A stretch of 26,485 nucleotides of DNA, taken from assembly GCA_937885575.1 (NCBI GenBank), contig CALABO010000001.1, positions 1-26,485 of the forward strand. The letters are read 5' to 3'. Of the stretch, positions 16,424-22,577 are shown piece by piece (positions within the stretch are counted from its first letter, which is position 1; each line of letters begins with the position of its first letter). The notes under the pieces are model-generated. The model was given only the letters and a program-made list of their open reading frames with translations. It did not search any database and was not told where the DNA came from. The DNA is from an uncultured Pseudomonadota bacterium (GTDB taxonomy: Bacteria > Pseudomonadota > Alphaproteobacteria > Rs-D84). Made by a program: the position numbers and the translations under genes.

Positions 16424-16443
16424 CTGGCGCAATTGCGCCAGTT
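16422..16443 (+). terminator. Perfect palindrome after rplY, weak terminator candidate
   Basis: A 9-bp perfect stem AACTGGCGC/GCGCCAGTT with an AATT loop. No T tract follows (CGTATTA), so intrinsic termination is doubtful; it may be a processing hairpin or part of the repeat element. Confidence 0.55.
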
Positions 16444-16478
16444 CGTATTAGAAAATATTATATAGTAAACATTTATAC

Positions 16479-16506
16479 TTGACAAAATTATTTTTTGATT
16501 TACACT
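16479..16506 (+). promoter_or_regulatory. Sigma-70-type promoter
   Basis: A consensus TTGACA and TACACT are separated by 16 bp, about 35 nt before the ATG at 16542. Confidence 0.75.
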
Positions 16507-16541
16507 CTCGCTATAAGTGATATCTAAAATAGGAGTTAAGA

Positions 16542-17030
16542 ATGACATATAGTGACTTAAAAATGTATAAAAAACAAATAGATGAGTTCGTACAATGTAT
16601 GAACTGTTTGGAAAACAACGGGATAGTGCTTTCCTTGGAACAAGAGGAAAAGTTCTTTGGTATGTTTTACACAATTGCGAATTGCTTAGACAACCTTTTA
16701 AAGAAGGATGAAATAAATGTTGAGTTTACACCACTCAAACCAGAAAAACACAACGACAATAAAGTAACAATGTGGACCATGAGTGTCATAAATAAACGCA
16801 ATAATAAACGCAACAAAGCAGATAAATTGCTTGTCTTTTCACCGTCGTCAGATGGGGTGTTTGAACATTCGTTTTGGAACCCTATTGTCTTGAATAATCA
16901 CAAAATAAAGAGCAGATCATCGGGGTTACACTATACCACTGGCGAATATGAAATATTCATCGAAAAAGTTGTTTTGCCGTTTTATAAAAAACAATTGCAA
17001 AAATTCAATGGTCAGACGCAGATAAGGTAA
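16542..17030 (+). CDS. Hypothetical Lys/Asn-rich protein
   Basis: A 162-residue soluble protein, with AGGAG 6 nt before the ATG and its own promoter and terminator. It is unusually rich in Lys and Asn, more AT-rich than its neighbours. The N-terminal third is helical and has two cysteines in FVQCMNCLENNG (CxxC). The middle holds the basic stretch INKRNNKRNKADK. The C-terminal half (HSFWNPIVLNN, then LHYTTGEYEIFIEKVVLPFYKKQLQKF) looks alpha/beta. I recognise no family. The composition may hint at recent acquisition, but this is weak evidence. Confidence 0.78.
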   Translation: MTYSDLKMYKKQIDEFVQCMNCLENNGIVLSLEQEEKFFGMFYTIANCLDNLLKKDEINVEFTPLKPEKHNDNKVTMWTMSVINKRNNKRNKADKLLVFSPSSDGVFEHSFWNPIVLNNHKIKSRSSGLHYTTGEYEIFIEKVVLPFYKKQLQKFNGQTQIR

Positions 17031-17063
17031 CTTAACCTTAAAACAAAAAAATATCTTAATAAA

Positions 17064-17092
17064 CCGGCGCGCAAAGCGCCGTTTTGTTTTTC
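17064..17092 (+). terminator. Intrinsic terminator
   Basis: CGGCGC/GCGCCG stem with a GCAAA loop followed by TTTTGTTTTT, about 35 nt after the stop of the preceding gene. Confidence 0.9.
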
Positions 17093-17094
17093 TT

Positions 17095-17120
17095 CACCAA
17101 CCACTAACACTTTCCACTAA
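17095..17120 (-). repeat. Degenerate TTAGTG repeat in inverse orientation
   Basis: On the minus strand this reads TAGTGGAAAGTGTTAGTGG and is followed within about 15 nt by the GC hairpin of the terminator at 17064-17092. That is the same repeat-then-hairpin order as after gpmI and rplY. Confidence 0.6.
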
Positions 17121-17136
17121 TTTTTATTCCTATGGT

Positions 17137-17167
17137 CTTGAAATGGGTTTTGTGATAACTATATTTG
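17137..17167 (+). promoter_or_regulatory. Heat-shock (RpoH-type) promoter of dnaK
   Basis: CTTG, 17 nt, then ACTATATTTG matches the alphaproteobacterial heat-shock consensus CTTG-N16-18-CYTATNTNNG in all but one fixed position. It lies about 35 nt before the dnaK ATG. No CIRCE inverted repeat is present. Confidence 0.7.
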
Positions 17168-17202
17168 TGGCATACAAAGACAAATAAATATAGGAGTAAA
17201 AA

Positions 17203-19101
17203 ATGGGAAAAGTATTGGGTATTGATTTGGGGACGACAAATTCCGCCATGGCGTTCATGGACGGAAACGATCCAAAAATTATTGAAAATGCAGAGGGTGG
17301 CCGGACAACGCCTTCGGTTGTTGCAATTACGGCGAACGGCGAACAATTGGTCGGCATAACCGCCAAGAACCAGGCCGTGACGAATCCGGAAAATACTATT
17401 TATGAAATTAAACGTCTTATGGGGTTGCGTTATGATAGCCCAGAGGTAAAAGAAATTATGAAGCGCGTGCCTTATAAGATTGTCGCGGGCGATAATGGTG
17501 ATGCGTGGGTCGAAATTGACGGTAAAAAATATGCCCCGTCACAGATTTCGGCGATGATTCTTGGCAAACTTAAAAAGGATGCGGAAAATTATTTGGGTGA
17601 AACGGTGACTGATGCGGTTATTACTGTGCCGGCGTATTTTAACGATTCGCAACGCCAGGCAACCAAAGATGCCGGTCGTATTGCGGGGTTAAATGTGTTG
17701 CGTATTGTGAACGAACCGACCGCGGCGGCGTTGGCGTATGGGTTGGATAAAAGCAAGGACGGCACGATTGTTGTATATGACCTTGGCGGTGGAACATTCG
17801 ATGTTTCTGTTTTGGAAATCGTTGACGGCGTGTTCGAGGTTAAGTCCACAAATGGCGATACGGCGCTTGGTGGTTCGGACTTTGATGCGCGCGTTTTGAA
17901 ATACCTTATTGAAGAATTCAAGGCGCAAACCGGTATTGACCTGTCGAACGATAAATTGGCGTTGCAACGGTTAAAAGAGGCCGCCGAAAAAGCGAAAATT
18001 GAATTGTCGTCCAAGATGTCAACCGATATCAACCTGCCCTTCCTTACCGCCGATGCGTCGGGCCCGAAACATTTCAACACAACGCTGACGCGCGCAAAGT
18101 TGGAATCTTTGGTTGATGATTTGATTCAGAAAACAATTGAACCTTGCAAAAAGGCACTGAAAGATGCGGGTATTGAAAAATCACAAATCAACGAAGTTAT
18201 CTTGGTTGGTGGTCAAACCCGTATGCCAAAGGTTGTCGAAACGGTCAAAGAATTCTTTGGTCGCGAACCGCACAAGGGCGTGAACCCGGACGAAGTTGTT
18301 GCAATGGGTGCCGCAATTCAGGGTGGCGTGTTAAAAGGCGATGTTAAAGATGTTTTGTTGTTGGATGTGACGCCGTTGTCACTGGGGATTGAAACATTGG
18401 GTGGTGTGTTTACACGTCTTATTGACCGCAACACAACAATTCCAACCAAAAAGTCCCAGGTGTTTTCAACCGCCGAAGATAATCAATCGGCCGTGACGAT
18501 TCGCGTATTCCAAGGCGAACGCGATATGGCGGCGGATAATAAATTACTGGGGCAATTTAATTTGGAAGGTATTGCGCCCGCGCCGCGTGGCATGCCCCAG
18601 ATTGAGGTGTCCTTTGATATCGACGCAAATGGTATTGTTCATGTGTCGGCGCGCGATAAAGGCACAGGCAAAGAACAGGCGATTTCGATTAAATCTGATG
18701 GTGGACTTTCCGAAGAAGAAATCAAACGCATGGTTGATGAAGCCGCCGCCAATGCCGAAGCGGACAAGAAAAAACGCGAACTGGCCGAGGCGAAAAATAA
18801 TGCCGAAGCCGCAATCAACGCAATCGAAAAGTCACTAAAAGAACATGGTGACAAGATAAGTGCGGCGGATAAAGATGCCATAGAAGCGGCCAAGAAAGAA
18901 TTGGCTGATGAGTTGGCAAAGGCCGATGCGACCGCAGAGTCACTTAAACAAAAGACCGAGGCGTTATCCGAAAAGGCCATGAAACTTGGCGAAGCGGTGT
19001 ACAAGGCACAGCAAGAGGCGCAAAACGCCGCGGGTGCCGGCGCATCGGATGACAACAAATCCGATGGCGCGCGCGATGCCGATTTTTCAGAGAAGAAGTA
19101 A
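17203..19101 (+). CDS. dnaK: Chaperone protein DnaK (Hsp70)
   Basis: ATP-driven chaperone of the cytoplasm, working with DnaJ and GrpE. The 632 residues contain all Hsp70 landmarks: GIDLGTTNS (6-14), the Mg/ATP region VPAYFNDSQRQATKDAG (about 141-157), NEPTAAALAYGLDK, the phosphate loop DLGGGTFDVSVLEI (about 193-206), GGQTRMPKV (about 338-346), and the linker VLLLDVTPLSLGIETLGG. The beta-sandwich substrate domain and an Ala/Glu/Lys-rich helical lid follow. The tail ends DADFSEKK, shorter than the classical acidic tail. AGGAG is 6 nt before the ATG. The usual downstream dnaJ is absent: a terminator follows, so dnaJ must be elsewhere. The heat-shock-type promoter fits its role. Confidence 0.98.
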   Translation: MGKVLGIDLGTTNSAMAFMDGNDPKIIENAEGGRTTPSVVAITANGEQLVGITAKNQAVTNPENTIYEIKRLMGLRYDSPEVKEIMKRVPYKIVAGDNGDAWVEIDGKKYAPSQISAMILGKLKKDAENYLGETVTDAVITVPAYFNDSQRQATKDAGRIAGLNVLRIVNEPTAAALAYGLDKSKDGTIVVYDLGGGTFDVSVLEIVDGVFEVKSTNGDTALGGSDFDARVLKYLIEEFKAQTGIDLSNDKLALQRLKEAAEKAKIELSSKMSTDINLPFLTADASGPKHFNTTLTRAKLESLVDDLIQKTIEPCKKALKDAGIEKSQINEVILVGGQTRMPKVVETVKEFFGREPHKGVNPDEVVAMGAAIQGGVLKGDVKDVLLLDVTPLSLGIETLGGVFTRLIDRNTTIPTKKSQVFSTAEDNQSAVTIRVFQGERDMAADNKLLGQFNLEGIAPAPRGMPQIEVSFDIDANGIVHVSARDKGTGKEQAISIKSDGGLSEEEIKRMVDEAAANAEADKKKRELAEAKNNAEAAINAIEKSLKEHGDKISAADKDAIEAAKKELADELAKADATAESLKQKTEALSEKAMKLGEAVYKAQQEAQNAAGAGASDDNKSDGARDADFSEKK

Positions 19102-19131
19102 TAAGTGTGAGTATAAGTGTGTAGTGTTAGT
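19102..19131 (+). repeat. Degenerate AGTGT/TTAGT repeat before the dnaK terminator
   Basis: A run of AGTGTGAGTATAAGTGTG followed by TAGTGTTAG directly precedes the dnaK terminator hairpin. It is related in pattern, though not identical, to the 22-nt repeats at 13459 and 16402. Confidence 0.55.
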
Positions 19132-19156
19132 ACGGGCGCGTTTGCGCCCGTTTTTT
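19131..19156 (+). terminator. Intrinsic terminator of dnaK
   Basis: A perfect 8-bp stem ACGGGCGC/GCGCCCGT with a GTTT loop, followed by six T. Confidence 0.93.
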
Positions 19157-19198
19157 GTGTGTTGCTTGTTCTTGCCAACTAACCGCTCCGAACCCTCT

Positions 19199-19291
19199 TT
19201 ACCGGGTTCTCTTCCGTCGCCACAGGCCAAAAATTAAACCGGCAAAAAGACCTGCCCCGCCTACGCCGCTAATTACGAATAATTTTCTCAT
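19199..19291 (-). CDS. Possible 30-aa membrane microprotein
   Basis: A short ORF encodes a Gly-rich hydrophobic helix (ISGVGGAGLFAGLIFGLW) flanked by an N-terminal MRK and a C-terminal RRKRTR, which is the charge pattern of a single-pass small membrane protein with its basic end in the cytoplasm. The RBS is poor (GGA only, 4 nt upstream). The last codons overlap a GAACCC/GGGTTC hairpin that recurs at 19436. The composition is strikingly protein-like for a 30-codon frame in a repeat-rich gap, but chance cannot be excluded. It could also be the severed C-terminal anchor of a lost surface protein. Confidence 0.3.
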   Translation of the reverse strand: MRKLFVISGVGGAGLFAGLIFGLWRRKRTR

Positions 19292-19319
19292 ATTCCGGGT
19301 TACGCTTCGGCGAGGCACT

Positions 19320-19362
19320 CAATTTTCGTTATCGTGCGCTTCGCGCGCGATAACGAAAATTG
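19320..19362. repeat. 43-nt near-perfect palindrome
   Basis: CAATTTTCGTTATCG pairs with CGATAACGAAAATTG, extended by one T-G pair and a GCGC/GCGC stem around a 3-nt loop: 20 bp in all, with only one wobble. There is no flanking T tract, so it is not a simple terminator. It abuts the tRNA 3'-end copy by 1 nt. Confidence 0.92.
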
Positions 19363-19363
19363 G

Positions 19364-19382
19364 TGGTGCGGGCGAAGGGAAT
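19364..19382 (-). repeat. 19-nt duplicate of the tRNA-Gly 3' end (att-like)
   Basis: Exactly repeats 19533-19551, the last 19 nt of the tRNA-Gly gene including CCA and the acceptor and T-stem 3' strands. It has the same orientation and lies 150 nt downstream of the tRNA. This is the layout left by an element that integrated at the tRNA 3' end, or by a decayed tandem tRNA copy. Confidence 0.8.
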
Positions 19383-19435
19383 GTAATTCCCATTCACTTT
19401 GTTCATGGTCCCCTTTCACTGCGCTTCGCTTGTTC

Positions 19436-19474
19436 CGAACCCTCTCGTTGCCGTTGGCAACTCTTTCGGGTTCG
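19436..19474. repeat. Compound hairpin CGAACCC ... TTGCC/GGCAA ... GGGTTCG
   Basis: The outer 7-bp arms CGAACCC/GGGTTCG enclose an inner 5-bp stem TTGCC/GGCAA, with unpaired flanks of 5 and 7 nt. The outer arm reads GGGTTCGATTC like a tRNA T-arm, so it may derive from a tRNA gene, but no complete cloverleaf can be drawn. Confidence 0.6.
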
Positions 19475-19498
19475 ATTCAACATTTGTTTCACATGACC

Positions 19499-19525
19499 AA
19501 AAATATAACCGACACACGGTCGGTT
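19499..19525 (-). terminator. Terminator of tRNA-Gly
   Basis: A 7-bp stem AACCGAC/GTCGGTT with a 5-nt loop. On the minus strand it is followed by ATATTTTT, 7 nt after the CCA end. The plus strand also has a T-rich flank, so it may be bidirectional. Confidence 0.75.
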
Positions 19526-19532
19526 TTATTTT

Positions 19533-19606
19533 TGGTGCGGGCGAAGGGAATCGAACCCTCGTCTAAAGCTTGGGAAGCTTTCGTGCTGCCATTATACCAC
19601 GCCCGC
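19533..19606 (-). tRNA. tRNA-Gly (anticodon CCC)
   Basis: A full cloverleaf can be drawn on the minus strand. The acceptor GCGGGCG pairs with CGCCCGC, the D-arm contains GGTATAATGGC, the anticodon stem is AAAGC/GCTTT with loop TTCCCAA (anticodon CCC), and the T-loop is TTCGATT. The discriminator is A and CCA is encoded. It reads GGG codons. A 19-nt duplicate of its 3' end lies 150 nt downstream. Confidence 0.96.
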
Positions 19607-19619
19607 GACATGAGATGAG

Positions 19620-19646
19620 TCTATACCAATATTGCCGCGTTGTCCA
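19620..19646 (-). promoter_or_regulatory. Probable promoter of tRNA-Gly
   Basis: On the minus strand TGGACA and TATAGA are 15 bp apart, and the -10 is preceded by TGG (extended -10 form). It ends 13 nt before the tRNA. Confidence 0.4.
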
Positions 19647-19655
19647 GTGGAAAAA

Positions 19656-19913
19656 TCAACGTGAATGTGGTGGATTTTGTGGTGTTCGTTTTGCCTCAAA
19701 TTCTGCCAATTTGTCCATTGCAGACCGAATTACTTTTGGCTTGGGATTATTTACTTTCAAAGATTTTAGAATTTGTTTGATTTTCGCCAAAAGGTCATAG
19801 TCATGTTTCGCCTCGGCTTCAACCTTCAACCGTTCAAAACGTGCAAGCACATCCAAGTAATCTTGGTTTTCTTGTGGATTGCTGGGGTGTTTTCGTGCCA
19901 TATCTGTAATCAT
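19656..19913 (-). CDS. Small hypothetical helical protein
   Basis: An 85-residue hydrophilic protein, predicted almost wholly helical (DYLDVLARFERLKVEAEAKHDYDLLAKIKQILKSL), with a basic, Pro-rich end. No cysteine, signal or membrane segment is seen, and I do not recognise the family. The start is uncertain: ATG at 19913 or four codons later (MARKHPSNP); neither has a clear Shine-Dalgarno. It lies between a 401-residue unknown gene and tRNA-Gly on the same strand, 174 nt from the former. A real gene is plausible because of the regular amphipathic pattern. Confidence 0.5.
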   Translation of the reverse strand: MITDMARKHPSNPQENQDYLDVLARFERLKVEAEAKHDYDLLAKIKQILKSLKVNNPKPKVIRSAMDKLAEFEAKRTPQNPPHSR

Positions 19914-20087
19914 ATATTTACTTTTCGTGGTCTTGGTAAAGTTTCGTTAAATTCCATCCGCCGCGGAACCTTTTGTGGTCACGTTGTGGTCGTGGTAATT
20001 TTTGTTTTGCCCCTGTGGATACAGCGCATACCTGTTGACCGCGTTTATAATAGGTTGTTTTTATGTTGTAAGGATTTTCCCTCATTT

Positions 20088-21293
20088 TTATACTCCATAA
20101 ACACGTTGATTTATTTTTTTACGCAGTTCTTGTTCAATACGGGTTCCCAAAATATGCGATGATTTCTCCACAATTGTTGTGGGGATTCCATATTTATGTG
20201 CTTCATTCAAAAGATCATTATATAAAGCTTTTGGTAAATTTTTCATTGTTGCTAATTGTCGTATTTGGCACATAATTGAATAAAGCATTTGTATCTTATC
20301 CGAAGGATTGCGAAGGTACGAATAAATGCGATTTAAATCAAAAGATTTTTCAAAACCTTGGCGCAGTGCGATTTCTTGTAATGCCTCTGATTGAGAACTA
20401 ATTTCTTTAATAGAGTAAGGCATTAAATAAACAGACTCACTACAAATATTTGAACCCGGGTTATTCATGTATTTTATGAAAAATTCTTGGCGCGCCTTGG
20501 GTTCAATGGGGTTATATATTCCTTGTTTAGTATATATTTGTCGTCCTAAACCTGGACGGTTTGAAACCATTTCAAGACCGTTATGGCTTATTTGGGCCTG
20601 GATTCTTATTAATGCAAGACGAAATTGCTCTAATTCCGCAGGCGTAAATAATTTGTGTCTAGATTCCAGTGCTTGGACAAATTGTGTGGTGCATACAGTT
20701 ATGGCATCCGGATTGTTCTCTAAATAGTTCAAAATTTCGGTTTTGTTAAATTTGTCGTCTGGCAGATTACCTTCGGTAAATGCGGCAATCTTTACATTGG
20801 TTGGTAACAGGGCTGTGTCCGTGTATTTTATTGCATCATAATGTTTCTTTTCTAGAATAACAAAATTTACAACTTCTGGTGCAGGATGTTTTATATATTT
20901 GAAGTTTGCTGAATCTTTTTTACAGATGTACATTTGTAATTCGACCGACGGGTTGGCGCATCGATTAATTAATTTTTGATTTTGATTTAGTGCAACGATA
21001 ATTTCAATGTCGGTCAGAACCTTTTCTGCGGGGGATGTTTCGGCATCACAACGTTCCATTGTATTCATTATTTGCGTCATCATAGAATTAAATTTTGTTT
21101 GGAATGTTTTATTATTTGTTACAAAATATTTCATGTTATAAATATATTGACTGTTCAAATATGTTAAAAGTTTCCGTGTTGTCCATTGTAACTTCGCTTT
21201 TTGGCTTTCACTATAATTACGAGTTAAATTGTATAATTCTTCGGTGATACGTACCATATCCTTGGGGCTAACAAAAACATTTTCTTGTTTCAT
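20088..21293 (-). CDS. Hypothetical protein, operon with LysM protein
   Basis: A 401-residue protein that I do not recognise. The RBS AAAGGAC lies 8 nt before the ATG, and the gap from the upstream LysM gene is 13 nt, so the two are probably cotranscribed. It looks cytoplasmic and mostly helical: no signal peptide, no membrane span, and few cysteines. An N-terminal helical part (residues 1-90) is followed by an alpha/beta middle (EVVNFVILEKKHYDAIKY, VKIAAFTEGNLPDDK). The C-terminal helices (SDKIQMLYSIMCQIRQLATMKNLPKALYNDLLNEAHKY, in two adjacent pieces) follow. It is more AT-rich than the flanking housekeeping genes. A lineage-specific protein is likely. Confidence 0.82.
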   Translation of the reverse strand: MKQENVFVSPKDMVRITEELYNLTRNYSESQKAKLQWTTRKLLTYLNSQYIYNMKYFVTNNKTFQTKFNSMMTQIMNTMERCDAETSPAEKVLTDIEIIVALNQNQKLINRCANPSVELQMYICKKDSANFKYIKHPAPEVVNFVILEKKHYDAIKYTDTALLPTNVKIAAFTEGNLPDDKFNKTEILNYLENNPDAITVCTTQFVQALESRHKLFTPAELEQFRLALIRIQAQISHNGLEMVSNRPGLGRQIYTKQGIYNPIEPKARQEFFIKYMNNPGSNICSESVYLMPYSIKEISSQSEALQEIALRQGFEKSFDLNRIYSYLRNPSDKIQMLYSIMCQIRQLATMKNLPKALYNDLLNEAHKYGIPTTIVEKSSHILGTRIEQELRKKINQRVYGV

Positions 21294-21306
21294 AATAATG
21301 TCCTTT

Positions 21307-22470
21307 TTACTTCATTGGAATTTGCAATAGTTGTTCTGGGAAAATCAAATCTGGGTTTTCAATGGCGTTGCGTTCGGCAATAATGCTAAACAATACACCG
21401 CGACGCAAAAAGTTTCGTGCAATGACCCACAAACAATCGCCACGACGCACGGTATAGAATGTGTCGTTGTCACCCGTCATTTCCGGCATAACAAAAGTAT
21501 GATTTACGGTCGCGATTGTTTGGCCGTCCGCATCATGTAAACGAACGCCCAATGTATATTCCCGTCCCGGTGTCAATTTGCCCACATCCGCGCCGATTCC
21601 AAAATTTTTATAATCTGATACGCGTGCATCCCCAAGGAACATATCGTTTAATGTAAGTGATACGCGCAGACGCGGCAACGCGTTCCCGGTGACAACAAGA
21701 CGCCCGGTATCCAGGTAATCAATTTTCGAAACAATCAAATCGCCGTCTTTTAGTATCGCGGGCGATTGCATAACATGGCTGCCATCTTTTGTCATAAGCA
21801 ACGATACAGAATTACGATAATCGACATCAGATACATAAAGGAAAACGCTATCTTCGGATTTTTTGTCCGGTTTCGCGCCGATTAGTGACATTGTGTAATT
21901 GCCCGGACGCAGTCCGCGGCCCGGCGCATAGACGAATTCGCCGTCGGCATTTGTTCGTTCGGTTGCGATAATTTTGTTATTCAGCACAATTGAAACATTT
22001 TTATTTGGTTGCCACCGGCCCGCAACAACAATCATGCCGTTTGGCTTTATACGAACAATGTCAAAAGACGGTTTGTCGGTTTTCATTGTTGGTGATGGCT
22101 TTTGATTTGTTTTAATTGTTGTTTTAATTTCCACTGGGTTGGGCGCACGTACTATGACAACATCACGGCCGGCGTTTGTTTGCGAAAACATCGCCCAAAT
22201 CGCGACGAACAAAACAATAATCGCGCAAGCAATAGGAAACCAGTATTCGCGCAACACAGATTTTTTTGGCTCTTCGTCTTCCGTGCGGGAAACTTTTTTT
22301 TCTGGCTTTGCGACCTGCTCTTCTTCGGTATCATTAAGTGATTTCAAGAACCGGCGCGTGAAACGCCGGCGGCGCGAAAGCCATCCATCCTGTTGCGCAA
22401 TTGCATCATCAATTAAATTATCGGTTGAACGTTTTGTTTTGCCCATAGCGGTTGTATTATTGTTTGCCAT
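21307..22470 (-). CDS. Membrane-anchored Ig-like/LysM-domain protein
   Basis: A 387-residue cell-envelope protein. A basic cytoplasmic N-terminus (LSRRRRFTRRF near 31-41) is followed by a Lys/Glu-rich stretch and one transmembrane helix (77-95, WFPIACAIIVLFVAIWAMF). The periplasmic part has two Ig-like beta modules (about 137-215 and 247-327, each with 'VxGxxxPxxxVSxxLN'). A C-terminal LysM domain (337-387) includes YTVRRGDCLWVIA, IAERNAIENPDLIFPEQLLQIP, and would bind peptidoglycan. This plan is known from alphaproteobacterial LysM proteins. I chose the ATG with AAAGGA 8 nt upstream; an ATG at 22518 lies next to the -10 and lacks an RBS. The next gene (401 aa) follows after 13 nt. It probably links the inner membrane to the cell wall (inference). 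Confidence 0.88.
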   Translation of the reverse strand: MANNNTTAMGKTKRSTDNLIDDAIAQQDGWLSRRRRFTRRFLKSLNDTEEEQVAKPEKKVSRTEDEEPKKSVLREYWFPIACAIIVLFVAIWAMFSQTNAGRDVVIVRAPNPVEIKTTIKTNQKPSPTMKTDKPSFDIVRIKPNGMIVVAGRWQPNKNVSIVLNNKIIATERTNADGEFVYAPGRGLRPGNYTMSLIGAKPDKKSEDSVFLYVSDVDYRNSVSLLMTKDGSHVMQSPAILKDGDLIVSKIDYLDTGRLVVTGNALPRLRVSLTLNDMFLGDARVSDYKNFGIGADVGKLTPGREYTLGVRLHDADGQTIATVNHTFVMPEMTGDNDTFYTVRRGDCLWVIARNFLRRGVLFSIIAERNAIENPDLIFPEQLLQIPMK

Positions 22471-22508
22471 TTTTGTATTCCTTTGGTGGGTATGTTTTAC
22501 CAATAGAC

Positions 22509-22538
22509 AAAATAGCATAAAAAATATTTCTTTGTCAA
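22509..22538 (-). promoter_or_regulatory. Promoter of the LysM operon
   Basis: On the minus strand a consensus TTGACA and TATTTT are separated by 18 bp. It lies in the 107-nt divergent gap and interleaves with the opposing phosphofructokinase promoter. Confidence 0.7.
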
Positions 22539-22555
22539 TTTATTTATGATATAAT
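22527..22555 (+). promoter_or_regulatory. Extended -10 promoter of phosphofructokinase gene
   Basis: TGATATAAT (TG-n-TATAAT) gives an extended -10 with no good -35 at 17 bp (TTTCTT). It overlaps the -35 of the divergent LysM promoter. Confidence 0.65.
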
Positions 22556-22577
22556 TGTTCAGAAAAATGGAGAAAAT

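Larger units (their letters stand above)
19157..19498. other. Gene-poor region with nested hairpins downstream of the tRNA
   Basis: There is no convincing long gene here. The stretch holds a possible 30-aa ORF, a 43-nt hairpin, a 19-nt copy of the tRNA-Gly 3' end and two copies of TCCGAACCCTCT (near 19187 and 19434). In each, the GAACCC is paired with GGGTTC further on. Short GCGCTTCGC-like motifs recur. The content looks like a decayed tRNA-associated element or an intergenic repeat cluster. Confidence 0.6.

Noticed and set aside
18639..19178. 179-codon minus-strand frame opposite the end of dnaK
   Set aside because: Ser/Ala-rich mirror of the Ala/Glu/Lys-rich DnaK lid; it crosses the dnaK terminator.
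19364..19490. Possible second complete tRNA gene
   Set aside because: Only the 3' 19 nt and a separate T-arm-like hairpin match; no anticodon arm or 5' acceptor strand can be paired.
19155..19618. Overlapping plus-strand frames with KAWEAFVLPLYH
   Set aside because: This peptide is the antisense translation of tRNA-Gly; such spurious proteins are common in databases. The frames also cross hairpins and the tRNA terminator.
19910..19957. 15-codon minus-strand ORF whose TGA overlaps the ATG of the 85-aa gene
   Set aside because: Very short, with no Shine-Dalgarno; ATGA overlap alone is weak evidence. It could be a coupling leader but I cannot support it.
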